From contig NZ_LT629793.1 of NCBI RefSeq assembly GCF_900105735.1, positions 6,572,001 to 6,636,000 of the forward strand: a DNA stretch of 64,000 bases, given 5' to 3'. This DNA is from Pseudomonas yamanorum. GTDB lineage: Bacteria; Pseudomonadota; Gammaproteobacteria; Pseudomonadales; Pseudomonadaceae. Every line of letters starts with the position of its first letter. The stretch's first letter is position 1. The notes under the pieces are model-generated. The model did not search any database. It saw nothing but the letters and a program-made list of their open reading frames with translations, and was not told the origin of the DNA. The translations under genes and the position numbers were made by a program. Of this stretch, positions 52,638 to 62,527 are shown one piece after another.

Positions 52638-54547
52638 GCCAAGCCGCCGCCCGCCTCATGGAGCGCATCCTGCAACCGGCGCCCGAGCCGTTTGCCCTGT
52701 TGTATCGTCCGGAATCCAGCGGCCCCGGGCTGCTGGATGTGCTGATTGGCGAGATGTCGGAGCCACAGGTCCTGGCCGATATCGACTTGCCTGTGCCCTC
52801 GATCGGCGCTCCTCGCCTGGATGTACTGACGCTGATTCCCTACCGCCAGATTGCCGAACGCGGCTTCGAGGCGGTGGACGATCAGTCACCGCTGCTGGCG
52901 ATGAACATTACCGAGCAGCAATCCATCGGCATCGAACAGTTGCTGGAGTTGCTGCCCAACGTGCCGATCCAGTTGAACAGCGAACGCTTCGACCTCAGCG
53001 ACGCAAGCTATGCCGAGATCGTCAGCCAGGTGATCGCCAATGAAATCGGCTCAGGGGAGGGCGCCAACTTCGTGATCAAACGCACCTTTCTGGCGGAGAT
53101 CAGCGAGTACGGCCCGGCCAGTGCGCTGTCGTTCTTTCGTCATCTGCTGGTGCGGGAGAAAGGGGTCTATTGGACGTTTATCATCCACACCGGCAGCCGC
53201 ACCTTTGTGGGGGCATCTCCCGAGCGCCACATCAGTGTCAAGGATGGGCTGGCGGTGATGAACCCCATCAGTGGCACTTACCGCTACCCGCCTGCCGGCC
53301 CGAGCCTGACGGAAGTCATGGACTTCCTGGCCGACCGCAAGGAGGCCGATGAGCTGTACATGGTGGTCGACGAAGAGCTGAAAATGATGGCGCGCATTTG
53401 TGAGGATGGCGGCCACGTCCTCGGTCCTTACCTCAAGGAAATGACGCACCTGGCCCACACCGAGTACTTCATCGAAGGCAAGACCCGTCGCGATGTGCGC
53501 GAAATCCTGCGGGAAACCCTGTTCGCCCCGACCGTCACCGGCAGCCCGCTGGAAAGCGCCTGCCGGGTGATCCAGCGTTATGAGCCGCAAGGCCGGGCGT
53601 ACTACAGCGGCATGGCCGCGTTGATCGGCAGCGATGGCAAAGGCGGGCGCTCCCTGGACTCGGCGATCCTGATTCGCACCGCCGACATCGACAACCGCGG
53701 CCAGGTGCGGATCAGTGTGGGCTCGACCATCGTGCGTCACTCCGAGCCGATGACCGAAGCTGCTGAAAGCCGGGCCAAGGCCGCCGGCCTGATTGCCGCC
53801 CTGAAAAACCAGGCACCCTCGCGCTTTGGCAACCACCTGCAGGTGCGCGCCGCATTGGCCAGCCGCAATGCCTACGTCTCGGACTTCTGGTTGATGGACA
53901 GCCAGCAGCGGCAACAGACCCAGGCTGACTTCAATGGGCGCCGGGTGCTGATTGTCGACGCCGAAGACACCTTCACCTCGATGATCGCCAAGCAGTTGCG
54001 GGCCCTGGGCCTGGTGGTGACGGTGTGCAGCTTCAGTGACGAGTACAGTTTCGACGGCTACGACCTGGTGATCATGGGCCCTGGCCCTGGCAACCCGAGC
54101 GATGTCCAACTGCCGAAAATCGACCATTTGCACGTGGCCATCCGCTCCTTGCTCAGCCAGCAGCGGCCGTTCCTTGCGGTGTGCCTGAGTCATCAGGTGT
54201 TGAGCCTGTGCCTGGGCCTGGAGCTGCAACGCAAGGCCATACCCAACCAGGGCGTGCAAAAGCAAATCGACCTGTTCGGCAACGCCGAGCGGGTGGGTTT
54301 CTACAACACCTTCGCAGCCCAGAGTTCAAGTGACCGCCTGGACATCAACGGCATCGGTACTGTCGAGATCAGTCGCGACAGCGAGACCGGCGAGGTGCAT
54401 GCCCTGCGTGGGCCGTCGTTTGCCTCCATGCAGTTTCATGCCGAGTCGCTGCTGACCCAGGAAGGCCCCCGCATCATCGCCGACCTGCTGCGGCACGCGC
54501 TCATCCATACACCTGTCGACAGCAGCGTTTCGGCCGCCGGGAGATAA
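52634..54547 (+). CDS. phzE: 2-amino-2-desoxyisochorismate synthase PhzE
   Basis: 637 residues. Converts chorismate plus glutamine to ADIC. N-terminal chorismate-binding (MST) domain to about 420, with [22 protein letters not shown] and the Mg-binding Glu-rich [20 protein letters not shown]-terminal type 1 glutamine amidotransferase from about 440, with nucleophile Cys517 ([10 protein letters not shown]) and the His-Ala-Glu of FHAESLL. This fusion and length are those of Pseudomonas PhzE. ATG at 52634 overlaps phzD; gap to phzF is two bases. Confidence 0.96.
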   Translation: MSQAAARLMERILQPAPEPFALLYRPESSGPGLLDVLIGEMSEPQVLADIDLPVPSIGAPRLDVLTLIPYRQIAERGFEAVDDQSPLLAMNITEQQSIGIEQLLELLPNVPIQLNSERFDLSDASYAEIVSQVIANEIGSGEGANFVIKRTFLAEISEYGPASALSFFRHLLVREKGVYWTFIIHTGSRTFVGASPERHISVKDGLAVMNPISGTYRYPPAGPSLTEVMDFLADRKEADELYMVVDEELKMMARICEDGGHVLGPYLKEMTHLAHTEYFIEGKTRRDVREILRETLFAPTVTGSPLESACRVIQRYEPQGRAYYSGMAALIGSDGKGGRSLDSAILIRTADIDNRGQVRISVGSTIVRHSEPMTEAAESRAKAAGLIAALKNQAPSRFGNHLQVRAALASRNAYVSDFWLMDSQQRQQTQADFNGRRVLIVDAEDTFTSMIAKQLRALGLVVTVCSFSDEYSFDGYDLVIMGPGPGNPSDVQLPKIDHLHVAIRSLLSQQRPFLAVCLSHQVLSLCLGLELQRKAIPNQGVQKQIDLFGNAERVGFYNTFAAQSSSDRLDINGIGTVEISRDSETGEVHALRGPSFASMQFHAESLLTQEGPRIIADLLRHALIHTPVDSSVSAAGR

Positions 54548-54549
54548 CC

Positions 54550-55386
54550 ATGCACAAGTACGTCATCATCGACGCCTTTGCCAGCGTCCCGCTGGAAGGC
54601 AATCCGGTCGCGGTGTTTTTTGACGCCGATGATCTGCCGGCCGCGCAAATGCAACGTATCGCCCGAGAGATGAACCTGTCGGAAACCACCTTCGTGCTCA
54701 AGCCACGTAACGGTGGTGATGCGCTGATCCGGATTTTCACCCCGGTCAACGAACTGCCCTTTGCCGGCCATCCGTTACTGGGTACGGCCATTGCCCTGGG
54801 CGCGCACACCGATAATCACCGGCTGTACCTGGAAACCCAGATGGGCACCATCGCTTTTGAACTGGAGCGTCAGAACGGCAGCGTGATCGCCGCCAGCATG
54901 GACCAGCCCATACCGACCTGGACGGCCCTGGGCCGCGACGCCGAATTGCTCAAGGCCTTGGGCATCAGTGAATCGACCTTTCCCATCGAGATCTATCACA
55001 ACGGCCCGCGCCATGTGTTTGTTGGTCTGCCGAGTATCGAGGCCTTGTCGGCCCTGCACCCAGACCATCGTGCGCTGTCCAGCTTCCACGACATGGCCAT
55101 CAACTGTTTTGCCGGCGCGGGACGGCGCTGGCGCAGCCGGATGTTCTCACCGGCTTATGGTGTGGTCGAGGATGCGGCCACCGGCTCCGCTGCCGGGCCA
55201 CTGGCGATTCACCTGGCGCGCCATGGCCAGGTCGAGTTCGGCCAGCAGGTGGAGATTTTGCAGGGCGTGGAAATCGGCCGCCCTTCACTGATGTTTGCCA
55301 GGGCGGAGGGCCGCGCCGATCAACTGACACGCGTCGAAGTATCGGGGAATGGCGTCACGTTCGGACGGGGGACCATCGTTTTATGA
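54550..55386 (+). CDS. phzF: Trans-2,3-dihydro-3-hydroxyanthranilate isomerase PhzF
   Basis: 278-residue two-domain enzyme of the diaminopimelate-epimerase fold. It isomerises DHHA to the aminoketone that condenses to phenazine. Catalytic Glu45 ([10 protein letters not shown]) and the conserved His74 ([11 protein letters not shown]) are in place; the second-domain motif [20 protein letters not shown] includes the Asp and Gly-Ser loop. Overlaps phzG by 4 bases. Confidence 0.96.
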   Translation: MHKYVIIDAFASVPLEGNPVAVFFDADDLPAAQMQRIAREMNLSETTFVLKPRNGGDALIRIFTPVNELPFAGHPLLGTAIALGAHTDNHRLYLETQMGTIAFELERQNGSVIAASMDQPIPTWTALGRDAELLKALGISESTFPIEIYHNGPRHVFVGLPSIEALSALHPDHRALSSFHDMAINCFAGAGRRWRSRMFSPAYGVVEDAATGSAAGPLAIHLARHGQVEFGQQVEILQGVEIGRPSLMFARAEGRADQLTRVEVSGNGVTFGRGTIVL

Positions 55387-56051
55387 ACAGTTCAGTACAA
55401 GGCAAACCGCTGTTGGGTAAAGGCATGTCGGAATCCCTCACCGGCACGCTGGATGCCCCGTTCCCCGAGTACCAGACCCTGCCCGCCGACCCCATGGGCG
55501 TGCTGCGCAACTGGCTGGAGCGTGCACGACGGGTGGGCATCCGCGAACCCAAGGCGCTGGCGCTGGCCACCGCCGACAGCCAGGGCCGGCCCTCGACACG
55601 GATCGTGGTCATCAGTGAGATCAGTGACACGGGGTTGCTGTTCAGCACCCATGCCGGCAGCCAGAAAGGCCGTGAACTGACCCACAACCCCTGGGCTTCG
55701 GGTGTGCTGTATTGGCGCGAAACCAGTCAGCAGATCATCCTCAATGGCCAGGCCGTGCGCTTGCCGGATGCCAAGGCGGATGAGGCGTGGCTCAAGCGCC
55801 CGTATGCCACGCATCCGATGTCGTCGGTGTCGCGCCAGAGTGAAGAGCTGGAAGATGTGCAGGCCATGCGCGATGCCGCCAGGGAGCTGGCTGATGTTCA
55901 AGGCCCGCTGCCGCGTCCCGAGGGGTATTGTGTATTTGAGTTGCGACTGGAATCCCTGGAGTTTTGGGGGAATGGGCAGGAACGGCTGCATGAGCGGTTG
56001 CGGTATGACCGCAGTGATACGGGCTGGAGAGTGCGACGTTTGCAGCCCTGA
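55383..56051 (+). CDS. phzG: FMN-dependent oxidase PhzG
   Basis: 222 residues, pyridoxamine 5'-phosphate oxidase-like fold. Carries out late oxidation of hexahydro-phenazine carboxylate towards phenazine-1-carboxylic acid. FMN/phosphate-binding strands [12 protein letters not shown] and [25 protein letters not shown] are typical. The protein ends VRRLQP, as in PNPOx relatives. Last gene of the operon: no phzH, phzO, phzM or phzS follows, so PCA is the predicted end product from this locus. Confidence 0.95.
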   Translation: MNSSVQGKPLLGKGMSESLTGTLDAPFPEYQTLPADPMGVLRNWLERARRVGIREPKALALATADSQGRPSTRIVVISEISDTGLLFSTHAGSQKGRELTHNPWASGVLYWRETSQQIILNGQAVRLPDAKADEAWLKRPYATHPMSSVSRQSEELEDVQAMRDAARELADVQGPLPRPEGYCVFELRLESLEFWGNGQERLHERLRYDRSDTGWRVRRLQP

Positions 56052-56057
56052 GTAGCA

Positions 56058-56077
56058 GGGGCTGGCGTGCCAGCCCC
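56058..56077. terminator. Hairpin at the end of the phz operon
   Basis: GGGGCTGG / CCAGCCCC stem of 8 bp with a 4-base loop, beginning six bases after the phzG stop and before the convergent hydrolase gene. No strong T tract. Confidence 0.6.
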
Positions 56078-56091
56078 CCGACAGGGTGTGT

Positions 56092-56979
56092 TCAGACCAG
56101 ATACTTTTTAAACCAACCCAAGGTCCGCTCCCACGCCAGATTCGCCGCCGCCTCGTCATACCTTGGCGTCGAATCATTGTGAAAACCGTGATTGGCGCCC
56201 TTGTAGATAAACGCCTCGTACGTCGTGCCGGCTGCCTTCAACGCCTTCTCATACGCCGGCCAGCCCTCATTGATCCGCGTATCCAGCTCACCGTAATGCA
56301 ACATGATCGGTGCCTTGATCCGTGGCACGTCCTTGGCCTCAGGCTGGCGCCCGTAAAACGACACCGCCGCACCCAACTCCGGATAAGCCACCGCCGCCGC
56401 ATTCGTCACGCCGCCGCCATAACAGAACCCGGTGATCCCCACCTTGCCAGTGCTTGCATCGTGGTGCATCAACCATTCGATGGCCGCGAAAAAGTCGTTC
56501 ATCAGCTTCTCCGGATCGACTTTCTGCTGCAGCTCCACACCTTTCTCATCGTTGCCGGGATAGCCGCCAACGGAGGTCAAGCCATCCGGTGCCAGGGCAA
56601 TGAATCCGGCCTTGGCCAACCGACGGGCGACGTCTTCGATATACGGGTTCAGCCCACGGTTCTCATGCACCACCACCACCGCCGGCACCTTGCCGCTGGC
56701 CTTGGCCGGGCGCACCAGGTAGCCGCGCACCGTGCCGTTGCCCTTGGGTGACGGGTAGGTGATGTAGTCGGCGACGATATCCGGGTCGGTGAATTTCACC
56801 TGCTCGGCCAGCGCGTAGTTGGGGCTCAGGGCGGCGAGCAGGGCCGAGGCCGTCAGCCCGCCAAAGGTGAACAGCGCCGCGCGGTCGAGAAACACCCGGC
56901 GGTTGATCTTGCCGTGGGCGTAGCCGTCGTAAAGCTCCAGCAGTTCAGGGGCGAAATCTTTGGCGGTCAGACGAGTCAT
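56092..56979 (-). CDS. Dienelactone hydrolase family protein with Tat-like leader
   Basis: 295-residue alpha/beta hydrolase. Catalytic Cys in [10 protein letters not shown], Asp in YGELDTRIN and His in ANHGFHND. The N-terminus (about residues 23-58) has [16 protein letters not shown] and a hydrophobic stretch ending NYALA, consistent with a twin-arginine signal peptide preceding a mature start at EQVKFTDPD. Substrate unknown; many such secreted hydrolases act on lactones or small esters. It closes the phenazine region on the right, in convergent orientation; no evidence that it modifies phenazines. Confidence 0.87.
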   Translation of the reverse strand: MTRLTAKDFAPELLELYDGYAHGKINRRVFLDRAALFTFGGLTASALLAALSPNYALAEQVKFTDPDIVADYITYPSPKGNGTVRGYLVRPAKASGKVPAVVVVHENRGLNPYIEDVARRLAKAGFIALAPDGLTSVGGYPGNDEKGVELQQKVDPEKLMNDFFAAIEWLMHHDASTGKVGITGFCYGGGVTNAAAVAYPELGAAVSFYGRQPEAKDVPRIKAPIMLHYGELDTRINEGWPAYEKALKAAGTTYEAFIYKGANHGFHNDSTPRYDEAAANLAWERTLGWFKKYLV

Positions 56980-57023
56980 CGGTAGCGTCCTCGATTAGCG
57001 GTGGGACTGAATGTAGACCAGTA

Positions 57024-57518
57024 TCAGGCTTCCCGGCCATGGGCGGCGGCTGCCAATTGCCCGGTGTCGACCCGCACGAAGACCGAATCGCCAATGGCCG
57101 TCAGCACGCCATCGGCGTACACCTCGCACACCACGCGGCTCTTGCGGTCCACGTCACCTTCGACTTTCGCGCGCAAGGTCAGCGGTACGCCCATCGGTGT
57201 CGGCTTGATGAATTTGATCCCCAGGTTGCCGGTCACGCAGTCGATACGCGGCAGGCTGCCGGGTTCGCGTTGCTCGGCCCGGTAGTGGTAGGCCATGGCG
57301 GTCCAGTTCGAGTGACAGTCCACCAGCATCGCGATCAAGCCGCCGTAGACCAGGTCTGGCCAGCCGCAGTATTGGGCGTCGGGCTGGTGCTCGGCGATCA
57401 CGTGGATGCCGTCGGCGTCCCAGCGGCTCTTGATGTGCAGCCCGTGGGGGTTGCGGCTGCCGCAGCCATAACAGACGCCTTCGGGGGCGGTGGTGTCTTG
57501 CAGGGAAAGCGCGGGCAT
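57024..57518 (-). CDS. PaaI-type hotdog thioesterase
   Basis: 164 residues, single hotdog fold. The family pattern is visible: CYGCGSRNPHGLHIKSRW with two Cys near the N-terminus, GWPDLVYGGLIAMLVDCHSNWTAMA as the helix carrying the catalytic Asp, and LGIKFIKPTPMG. Probably hydrolyses acyl-CoA or aryl-CoA esters. Head-on arrangement with the dienelactone hydrolase on the same strand, 44 bases apart, so they may be cotranscribed. Confidence 0.82.
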   Translation of the reverse strand: MPALSLQDTTAPEGVCYGCGSRNPHGLHIKSRWDADGIHVIAEHQPDAQYCGWPDLVYGGLIAMLVDCHSNWTAMAYHYRAEQREPGSLPRIDCVTGNLGIKFIKPTPMGVPLTLRAKVEGDVDRKSRVVCEVYADGVLTAIGDSVFVRVDTGQLAAAAHGREA

Positions 57519-57636
57519 CGTGGCTCCTTATTGTTTGAGTTCCGTCGAGGCACGAGCCTAATGCCAGGCACGTGAATAAATCCAGCACCTACGCTGTTAG
57601 CAGTGCACAGCGTGTTCATTCCCGGTTGAGAATCCC

Positions 57637-58191
57637 ATGAAACCTCGATTGCTAGCGGCCTTCCTTACCCTCGGCACCTTGTCCAGCGCGTATGCGGTGG
57701 AATACACCGACGTGAATCCGGCGGCCAGCACCCTCAGCTTCACCTATGACCAGATGGGCCAGCAGGTGTACGGCACGTTTGGCAGCTATTCGGCGACCCT
57801 GAATTTCGACACGCAAAACCCGGCCGCCGCCAGCACCGTACTGACCATCCAACTGCCGAGCATCAATGCCGGCAGCGACGACGCCAACACCGAACTGCCC
57901 AAGCCCGGCTGGTTCGACATGACGACTTACCCGGTGGGCACCTTTACCTCGACCCACATCACTGACCTGGGCGGTAACCGTTACCTGTTCAGCGGCAACC
58001 TGACCCTCAAGGGCCAGACCCGGCCGGTGGAGGTCAAGGTGGCGCTCAAGGAGCAGAGCGGCATTGGCGTGTTCGACGGTGAATTCGTGCTCAAGCGCGA
58101 CGACTTCAAGATCGGTGCGGGGGAGTGGGCGGACAGCGTGGTGTCCAATGGGATTGTCATCAAGTTCAAGATGGTTGCGCCTGAGCGCTGA
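57637..58191 (+). CDS. YceI family periplasmic lipid-binding protein
   Basis: 184 residues with a Sec signal peptide (MKPRLLAAFLTLGTLSSAYA, cleavage at residue 20). Mature protein forms an extended beta-barrel of the YceI type, known to bind polyisoprenoid chains such as octaprenyl diphosphate. Conserved features: AASTLSFTYDQMGQQVYGTFG, MTTYPVGTFTSTHI and FSGNLTLKGQTRPVEVKV. Followed by an MFS transporter gene 42 bases on. Confidence 0.85.
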   Translation: MKPRLLAAFLTLGTLSSAYAVEYTDVNPAASTLSFTYDQMGQQVYGTFGSYSATLNFDTQNPAAASTVLTIQLPSINAGSDDANTELPKPGWFDMTTYPVGTFTSTHITDLGGNRYLFSGNLTLKGQTRPVEVKVALKEQSGIGVFDGEFVLKRDDFKIGAGEWADSVVSNGIVIKFKMVAPER

Positions 58192-58233
58192 GAGCTGAGA
58201 TTCTGGCGGCTCTGAATAACGGTCGGTAACGTC

Positions 58234-59388
58234 ATGGACGATATTGCTTACAGCGACAGGCAACGCTGGCTGGCCCTGACCCGCATCAACACCCTGTCGG
58301 TGCTGTCCCAGATTGTGCAAATCGGCACCATCACGCCGTTGCTGTCGCTGTCCCTGGAGCAGAAGGGCGTGGACCCGGCGAAAATCGGGGTGATTGTTAG
58401 TGCCTCGTGGGTCGCGATCCTGCTGCTGTACAAGGTCGTCCCGCGGTTGTTGGGGCACCTGGGGTTGGTCAAGGCCAATCTTCTCAGTGTTGTGCTGACC
58501 GTGTTGGGGCTGATCGGCATGACGCTGACCCAATCACTGACGCTGCTGTTCGCCCTGAACTTTGTGCTGGGTATCGGTTTGATTCTGCGCTGGATTGCCT
58601 GTGACACCTGGATCGTCTCCGTGACCACCGACAGCGAGCGCGGTCGGGCCATTGGTGTGCACGAAACCCTGATGGGCCTGGGGATTGCCGTCGGGCCATT
58701 GCTGCTGGTGGTGTTCGGCGTCGACAGTGGGATTCCCTATTACGCCTGCGCCGCCATCGTGCTGTTGTCTGGCGGGCTGGCACTGAGCTTGAAGGCGCAT
58801 GACTCGCGGCCAAAAACGCCGGTGGAGAAACGTCACGGGAAACTGTTCAGTGTGATCCCGGTGGCGTTGTGTGGCGCGTTTATCGCCGGGTTCTCGGAGA
58901 CTTCTTCGGTGTCCTTCCTCGGCGCCTACAGCCTCTCGGCGGGCTATGTACTCACGGCGGCGACGTTGTTGATTTCGGTATTCGGCATTGGCGGCACCGT
59001 GCTGCAACTGCCCATTGGCTGGATGGCCGACAAAAGCTCCTACAAGACCGGTCAGCTGATCTGTGGCCTGGTGGTGCTGTTGGGCACCCTGGCGATTCCA
59101 TTCAGCCAAGGGCTGCCGTGGCTGTCGACGTTGATCGTCTTTGTATGGGGCGGCGCGATTGGCGGGATGAACACCCTGGCGGTGATCGAGGCAGGGGACC
59201 GGGTGGCCGAGCATCAGGTGTCTACCGCCATGACTGCGATTGCGCTGTTCTACACCCTGGGCAGTGTGCTCGGGCCGATTGCCACGGGGGCGACGGTGTC
59301 CTATGTCAGCCCCCATGGCTTGATGATCAGTGTCGGTGTGGCCGGCGGGCTGTTTATCGCGCTCTTGATGCTCAGGAGAGCCCCTTAA
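58234..59388 (+). CDS. MFS transporter (YcaD-like)
   Basis: 384 residues and about 12 membrane helices. N-terminal RINTLSVLSQIVQIGTITPLLSLSL is typical of the YcaD/bacterial drug and sugar-efflux group. A motif-A-like GWMADKSSYKTG lies after helix 8. Substrate unknown. Its 3' end overlaps the convergent EamA gene by 4 bases. Confidence 0.82.
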   Translation: MDDIAYSDRQRWLALTRINTLSVLSQIVQIGTITPLLSLSLEQKGVDPAKIGVIVSASWVAILLLYKVVPRLLGHLGLVKANLLSVVLTVLGLIGMTLTQSLTLLFALNFVLGIGLILRWIACDTWIVSVTTDSERGRAIGVHETLMGLGIAVGPLLLVVFGVDSGIPYYACAAIVLLSGGLALSLKAHDSRPKTPVEKRHGKLFSVIPVALCGAFIAGFSETSSVSFLGAYSLSAGYVLTAATLLISVFGIGGTVLQLPIGWMADKSSYKTGQLICGLVVLLGTLAIPFSQGLPWLSTLIVFVWGGAIGGMNTLAVIEAGDRVAEHQVSTAMTAIALFYTLGSVLGPIATGATVSYVSPHGLMISVGVAGGLFIALLMLRRAP

Positions 59389-60275
59389 CGGGCGAATTTC
59401 CTGGCCCCCGCCACACACGCAATCACCGCGACCGTCACCACCAGCATGCCCAGGCTCACCGGTTCATGCAGCAGCGTGGCGGCCAGTGCCAGGCCGAAAA
59501 ACGGTTGCAGCAACTGCAATTGCCCGACGGCGGCGATGCCGCCCTGGGCCAGCCCGCGGTACCAGAACACAAACCCGATCAGCATGCTGAACAGCGACAC
59601 ATAGGCCAGGCTCAGCCAGGCCGGCAGGCTGATGTTAACGAAAGAGCTTGGCGCGAGGATCGCCGTCAGAGGGGCCACAATCGGCAGCGAGATCACCAGC
59701 GCCCAGCAGATCACCTGCCAGCCACCCAGGGTGCGCGAAAGTTTGGCCCCTTCGGCATAACCCAGGCCGCACGCCAGTATCGCCAGCAGCATCAGCAAAT
59801 CTCCGGCAGGCGCGGCGCTCAGGCCCTGGGCGATGGCGTAGCCCACCACCAGCAGGCTGCCCAGAATCGAAAACAGCCAGAACACCGGCTTGGGCCGCTC
59901 GCCGCCACGCAATACGCCGAACACGGCGGTGGCCAGCGGCAGCAAGCCGACAAACACGATGGAGTGGGCGCTGGTGACGTACTGCAACGCCAGGGCGGTG
60001 AGTAGCGGGAAGCCGATCACCACGCCCAGCGCGACGATTGCCAAGGGCAACAACTGGCTACGGGCCGGGCGCTTTTCCTTGAGCAGCCACAGCAGGCACA
60101 GGCCCAGTAGGGCGGCGATGGTGGCGCGGGCGACGGTCAGGAACACCGGATCAAATTCCAGCACCGCCAGGCGTGTGGCGGGCAGCGAGCCGCTGAAGAT
60201 CACCACGCCGATCAAGCCGTTGATCCAGCCACTGGGGTTGTGTTCCTGGGTGTTGAGGTGCGTGGTGCGTTCCAT
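59385..60275 (-). CDS. DMT family transporter (EamA)
   Basis: 296 residues, ten predicted helices in two EamA repeats (about 10-140 and 155-290). The pattern GSLPATRLAVLEFDPVFLTVARATIAALLG in the first repeat, and ISLPAWLSLAYVSLFSMLIGFVFWYRGLAQGG in the second, is diagnostic of the DMT exporter family of amino acids and metabolites. Divergent from the MocR gene with only 76 bases between starts, suggesting local regulation by it. Confidence 0.88.
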   Translation of the reverse strand: MERTTHLNTQEHNPSGWINGLIGVVIFSGSLPATRLAVLEFDPVFLTVARATIAALLGLCLLWLLKEKRPARSQLLPLAIVALGVVIGFPLLTALALQYVTSAHSIVFVGLLPLATAVFGVLRGGERPKPVFWLFSILGSLLVVGYAIAQGLSAAPAGDLLMLLAILACGLGYAEGAKLSRTLGGWQVICWALVISLPIVAPLTAILAPSSFVNISLPAWLSLAYVSLFSMLIGFVFWYRGLAQGGIAAVGQLQLLQPFFGLALAATLLHEPVSLGMLVVTVAVIACVAGARKFAR

Positions 60276-60351
60276 GGGCGTCGGGCTCGATAAGGATAAG
60301 TTGCGTCTCCCGCATCCTATGATTCACCATTGAGACAATCAAAAAATTGTC

Positions 60352-61695
60352 ATGGATACATCGCTTATGCCCCGCGCCCGCTACAAGACATTGGTGGACA
60401 CCTTCGCCCGGGATATCCGCTCCGGCACGTTGGCGGCGGGCACCCGTTTGCCGACCCACCGCCAGTTGGCCGCCAGCCACGGCCTGGCATTGGTCACGGC
60501 CAGCCGGGTGTACACCGAGCTTGAGGCCATGGGCCTGGTCAGCGGTGAAACTGGGCGCGGGACCTTTGTGCGGGAAATCGCGTTGTCGCCGGGGCAGGGC
60601 ATAGGGCAGATCGCCGTAGCGGCGGGCATGATCGATCTCAACTTCAACTACCCGTCGCTGCCGGGCCAGACCGACCTGCTGCGCACGGCGTTGCGTCAGT
60701 TGGCGTTGTCCGGCGACCTGTCGGCCCTGCTGCGCTACCAGCCCCACGCCGGTCGGTTGCACGAACGGGCGGCGGTGGCGCGCCACCTGGCGAGTCATGG
60801 GTTGACGGTGCAGGCCGAGCAGGTATTGATCGTCAGCGGTGCCCAGCACGGGCTGGCGGTGACCATGATGTCGCTGCTCAAGCCCGGCGATGTGGTGGCG
60901 GTGGATGCGTTGACCTATTCGGGGTTCAAGGTGCTGGCCGAGACGTTGCACCTGGAAATCGTTGCAATCCCGGTGACCGCGACGGGCCCCGATTTGGCCT
61001 TTCTTGAACAACTCTGCGCACGGCGCCCGGTACGCGCCGTGTACAGCATGCCGACCCTGCATAATCCGTTGGGCTGGGTGATGAGCAGGGAGCAGCGCGA
61101 GCACCTGGTGGCGATTGCCCGCCAGCATGATTTGATTCTGATCGAGGACGCGGCTTACGCATTTTTAGCTGAGGACCCGCCGCCGCCTGTGGCCGAGCTG
61201 GCACCGGAACGCACGGTGTATGTGTCGGGGCTGTCCAAGAGCGTTGCCACCGGCCTGCGGGTGGGTTTCGTCGCCGCTCCGCAGCCGTGGATGGCGGCGC
61301 TGGAGCGTACGGTCATGGCCACCACCTGGAACACTCCGGGGGTGATGACTGCGGTGGCTGCCGCGTGGATCGACGACGGCACGGTGCTGCAGCTGGAAGC
61401 GCAAAAACGTGAAGACGCCCAGGCGCGCCAGGCGGTGGCCGATGAGGTGTTGGCGGGGCTGAACGTTATCCGCCATCCGTCTTCGTATTTTCTGTGGCTG
61501 CCCTTGCCGGAAGATGCCCGCGCCGACCAGATCACCATGGCACTGGCACGGGAAAATATCTCGGTGTCCACGGCCGAGCCGTTTGCCGTCTCGGCCCACG
61601 TGCCCCATGCCTTGCGAGTGGCGCTGGGATCGGTGGACCGGGAGGTGTTGCGCGAGGCGCTGCTGAAAGTGCGCTGGGCGGTGGAGGCGTACTAG
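60352..61695 (+). CDS. MocR-family (GntR HTH plus aminotransferase-like) regulator
   Basis: 447 residues: GntR winged HTH at about 15-78 (GTRLPTHRQLAASHG, then TASRVYTELEAMGL, then GRGTFV) fused to a fold type I aminotransferase-like domain. The PLP-Lys is in YVSGLSKSVATGLRVGF; the EDAAYAFLAED and SMPTLHNPLG segments complete the cofactor pocket. MocR proteins sense PLP or amino compounds and usually control a divergent gene, here the EamA exporter. No ribosome-binding site is clear before the ATG at 60352; ATG 60367 is an alternative start. Confidence 0.9.
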   Translation: MDTSLMPRARYKTLVDTFARDIRSGTLAAGTRLPTHRQLAASHGLALVTASRVYTELEAMGLVSGETGRGTFVREIALSPGQGIGQIAVAAGMIDLNFNYPSLPGQTDLLRTALRQLALSGDLSALLRYQPHAGRLHERAAVARHLASHGLTVQAEQVLIVSGAQHGLAVTMMSLLKPGDVVAVDALTYSGFKVLAETLHLEIVAIPVTATGPDLAFLEQLCARRPVRAVYSMPTLHNPLGWVMSREQREHLVAIARQHDLILIEDAAYAFLAEDPPPPVAELAPERTVYVSGLSKSVATGLRVGFVAAPQPWMAALERTVMATTWNTPGVMTAVAAAWIDDGTVLQLEAQKREDAQARQAVADEVLAGLNVIRHPSSYFLWLPLPEDARADQITMALARENISVSTAEPFAVSAHVPHALRVALGSVDREVLREALLKVRWAVEAY

Positions 61696-61707
61696 ATCGA
61701 GCTTACC

Positions 61708-61830
61708 GGATCGTTCCCACGCTCTGCGTGGGAATGCCGCCTTGGACGCTCCGCGTCCCGCTGTAGATTTGCGCGATAGTGACGCAGAGCGTCATCGGAT
61801 GCATTCCCACGCAGAGCGTGGGAACGATCC
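61708..61830. repeat. Palindromic intergenic repeat, complete copy
   Basis: Outer arms 61708-61737 and 61801-61830 are exact 30-bp reverse complements beginning GGATCGTTCCCACGCTCTGC. An inner pair GACGCTCCGCGTC / GACGCAGAGCGTC lies between them. A degenerate relative is at 2465-2558. Lies between the MocR and NTF2-like genes. Confidence 0.85.
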
Positions 61831-61839
61831 AGGCGGGAC

Positions 61840-62271
61840 TCAGAATTTGTACGCCTGGCGCCCGATCAGCAGCCATTTGCCTTTCTGCTTCTGCCAGACC
61901 TGGAAGTTTTCAATTTCGGTAGGCACCTCGACGCCACTGTTTACCGCCTGGGCGGAAAAGTGGTTGCGCACCAGGGCGGTGTCGCCATTGAGGGTGATGG
62001 TCTGTTTCTGCATTTCCAGGGTCTTGAAGCCGCTTCTGCCGGTTTCAATGTCGGCGATAAATTCCTGCTTGTTCTGGACCTTGCCGCTGGAATGGCCGTA
62101 GGTGAGGTTGTTGGCGGTGAGGGCCTGCAGTTGCGGAATGTCCTTGTGCAGCATGGCCTGGGTCAGGTGATCGACCGCAACGGCGACATCCTTGTCGGCT
62201 GCGGCAGGCGCGGCGGCCGCGTAACCGCTGAACAGGCACAGAAAACCAATCAGAACCTTGACGTTTTGCAT
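61840..62271 (-). CDS. NTF2-like (SnoaL/DUF4440) periplasmic protein
   Basis: 143 residues with a Sec signal peptide (hydrophobic VLIGFLCLFSGYAAAAPA, cleavage near residue 21-24). The rest is an NTF2-like alpha+beta cone: VAVDHLTQAMLHKDIPQLQALTANNLTYGHSSGKVQNKQEFIADI is the usual opening helix-strand pattern, and FQVWQKQKGKWLLIGRQAYKF the closing strands. Probably a ligand-binding or scaffold protein; function unknown. Confidence 0.82.
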   Translation of the reverse strand: MQNVKVLIGFLCLFSGYAAAAPAAADKDVAVAVDHLTQAMLHKDIPQLQALTANNLTYGHSSGKVQNKQEFIADIETGRSGFKTLEMQKQTITLNGDTALVRNHFSAQAVNSGVEVPTEIENFQVWQKQKGKWLLIGRQAYKF

Positions 62272-62527
62272 GGGTGTTTCCTTGTTGTTGTGGGTACTGG
62301 GACGACTCAGGAGTTGTGCTTAAGTCGTCGTACAACCATGCCGTATTTCGTGGGATCAAGGAAAGTGAAATTTGTAGTGGGCCAGAATATAAGCGCTGTT
62401 TGTCAGTATTGGTCGTCGTATCACTTGCGAAATAGCGCTCGGCACTTCCCGTGGAAATGGCACATGGCTATGCTGTGGCCGGCGACTTCATGGTGTGGAT
62501 TCGCAACAGCCAGTGGGGACAACAAAC

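Noticed and set aside
56092..56979. Phenazine-modifying enzyme
   Set aside because: It is convergent to the operon, carries an export-type leader and a standard dienelactone-hydrolase triad; nothing ties it to phenazines.
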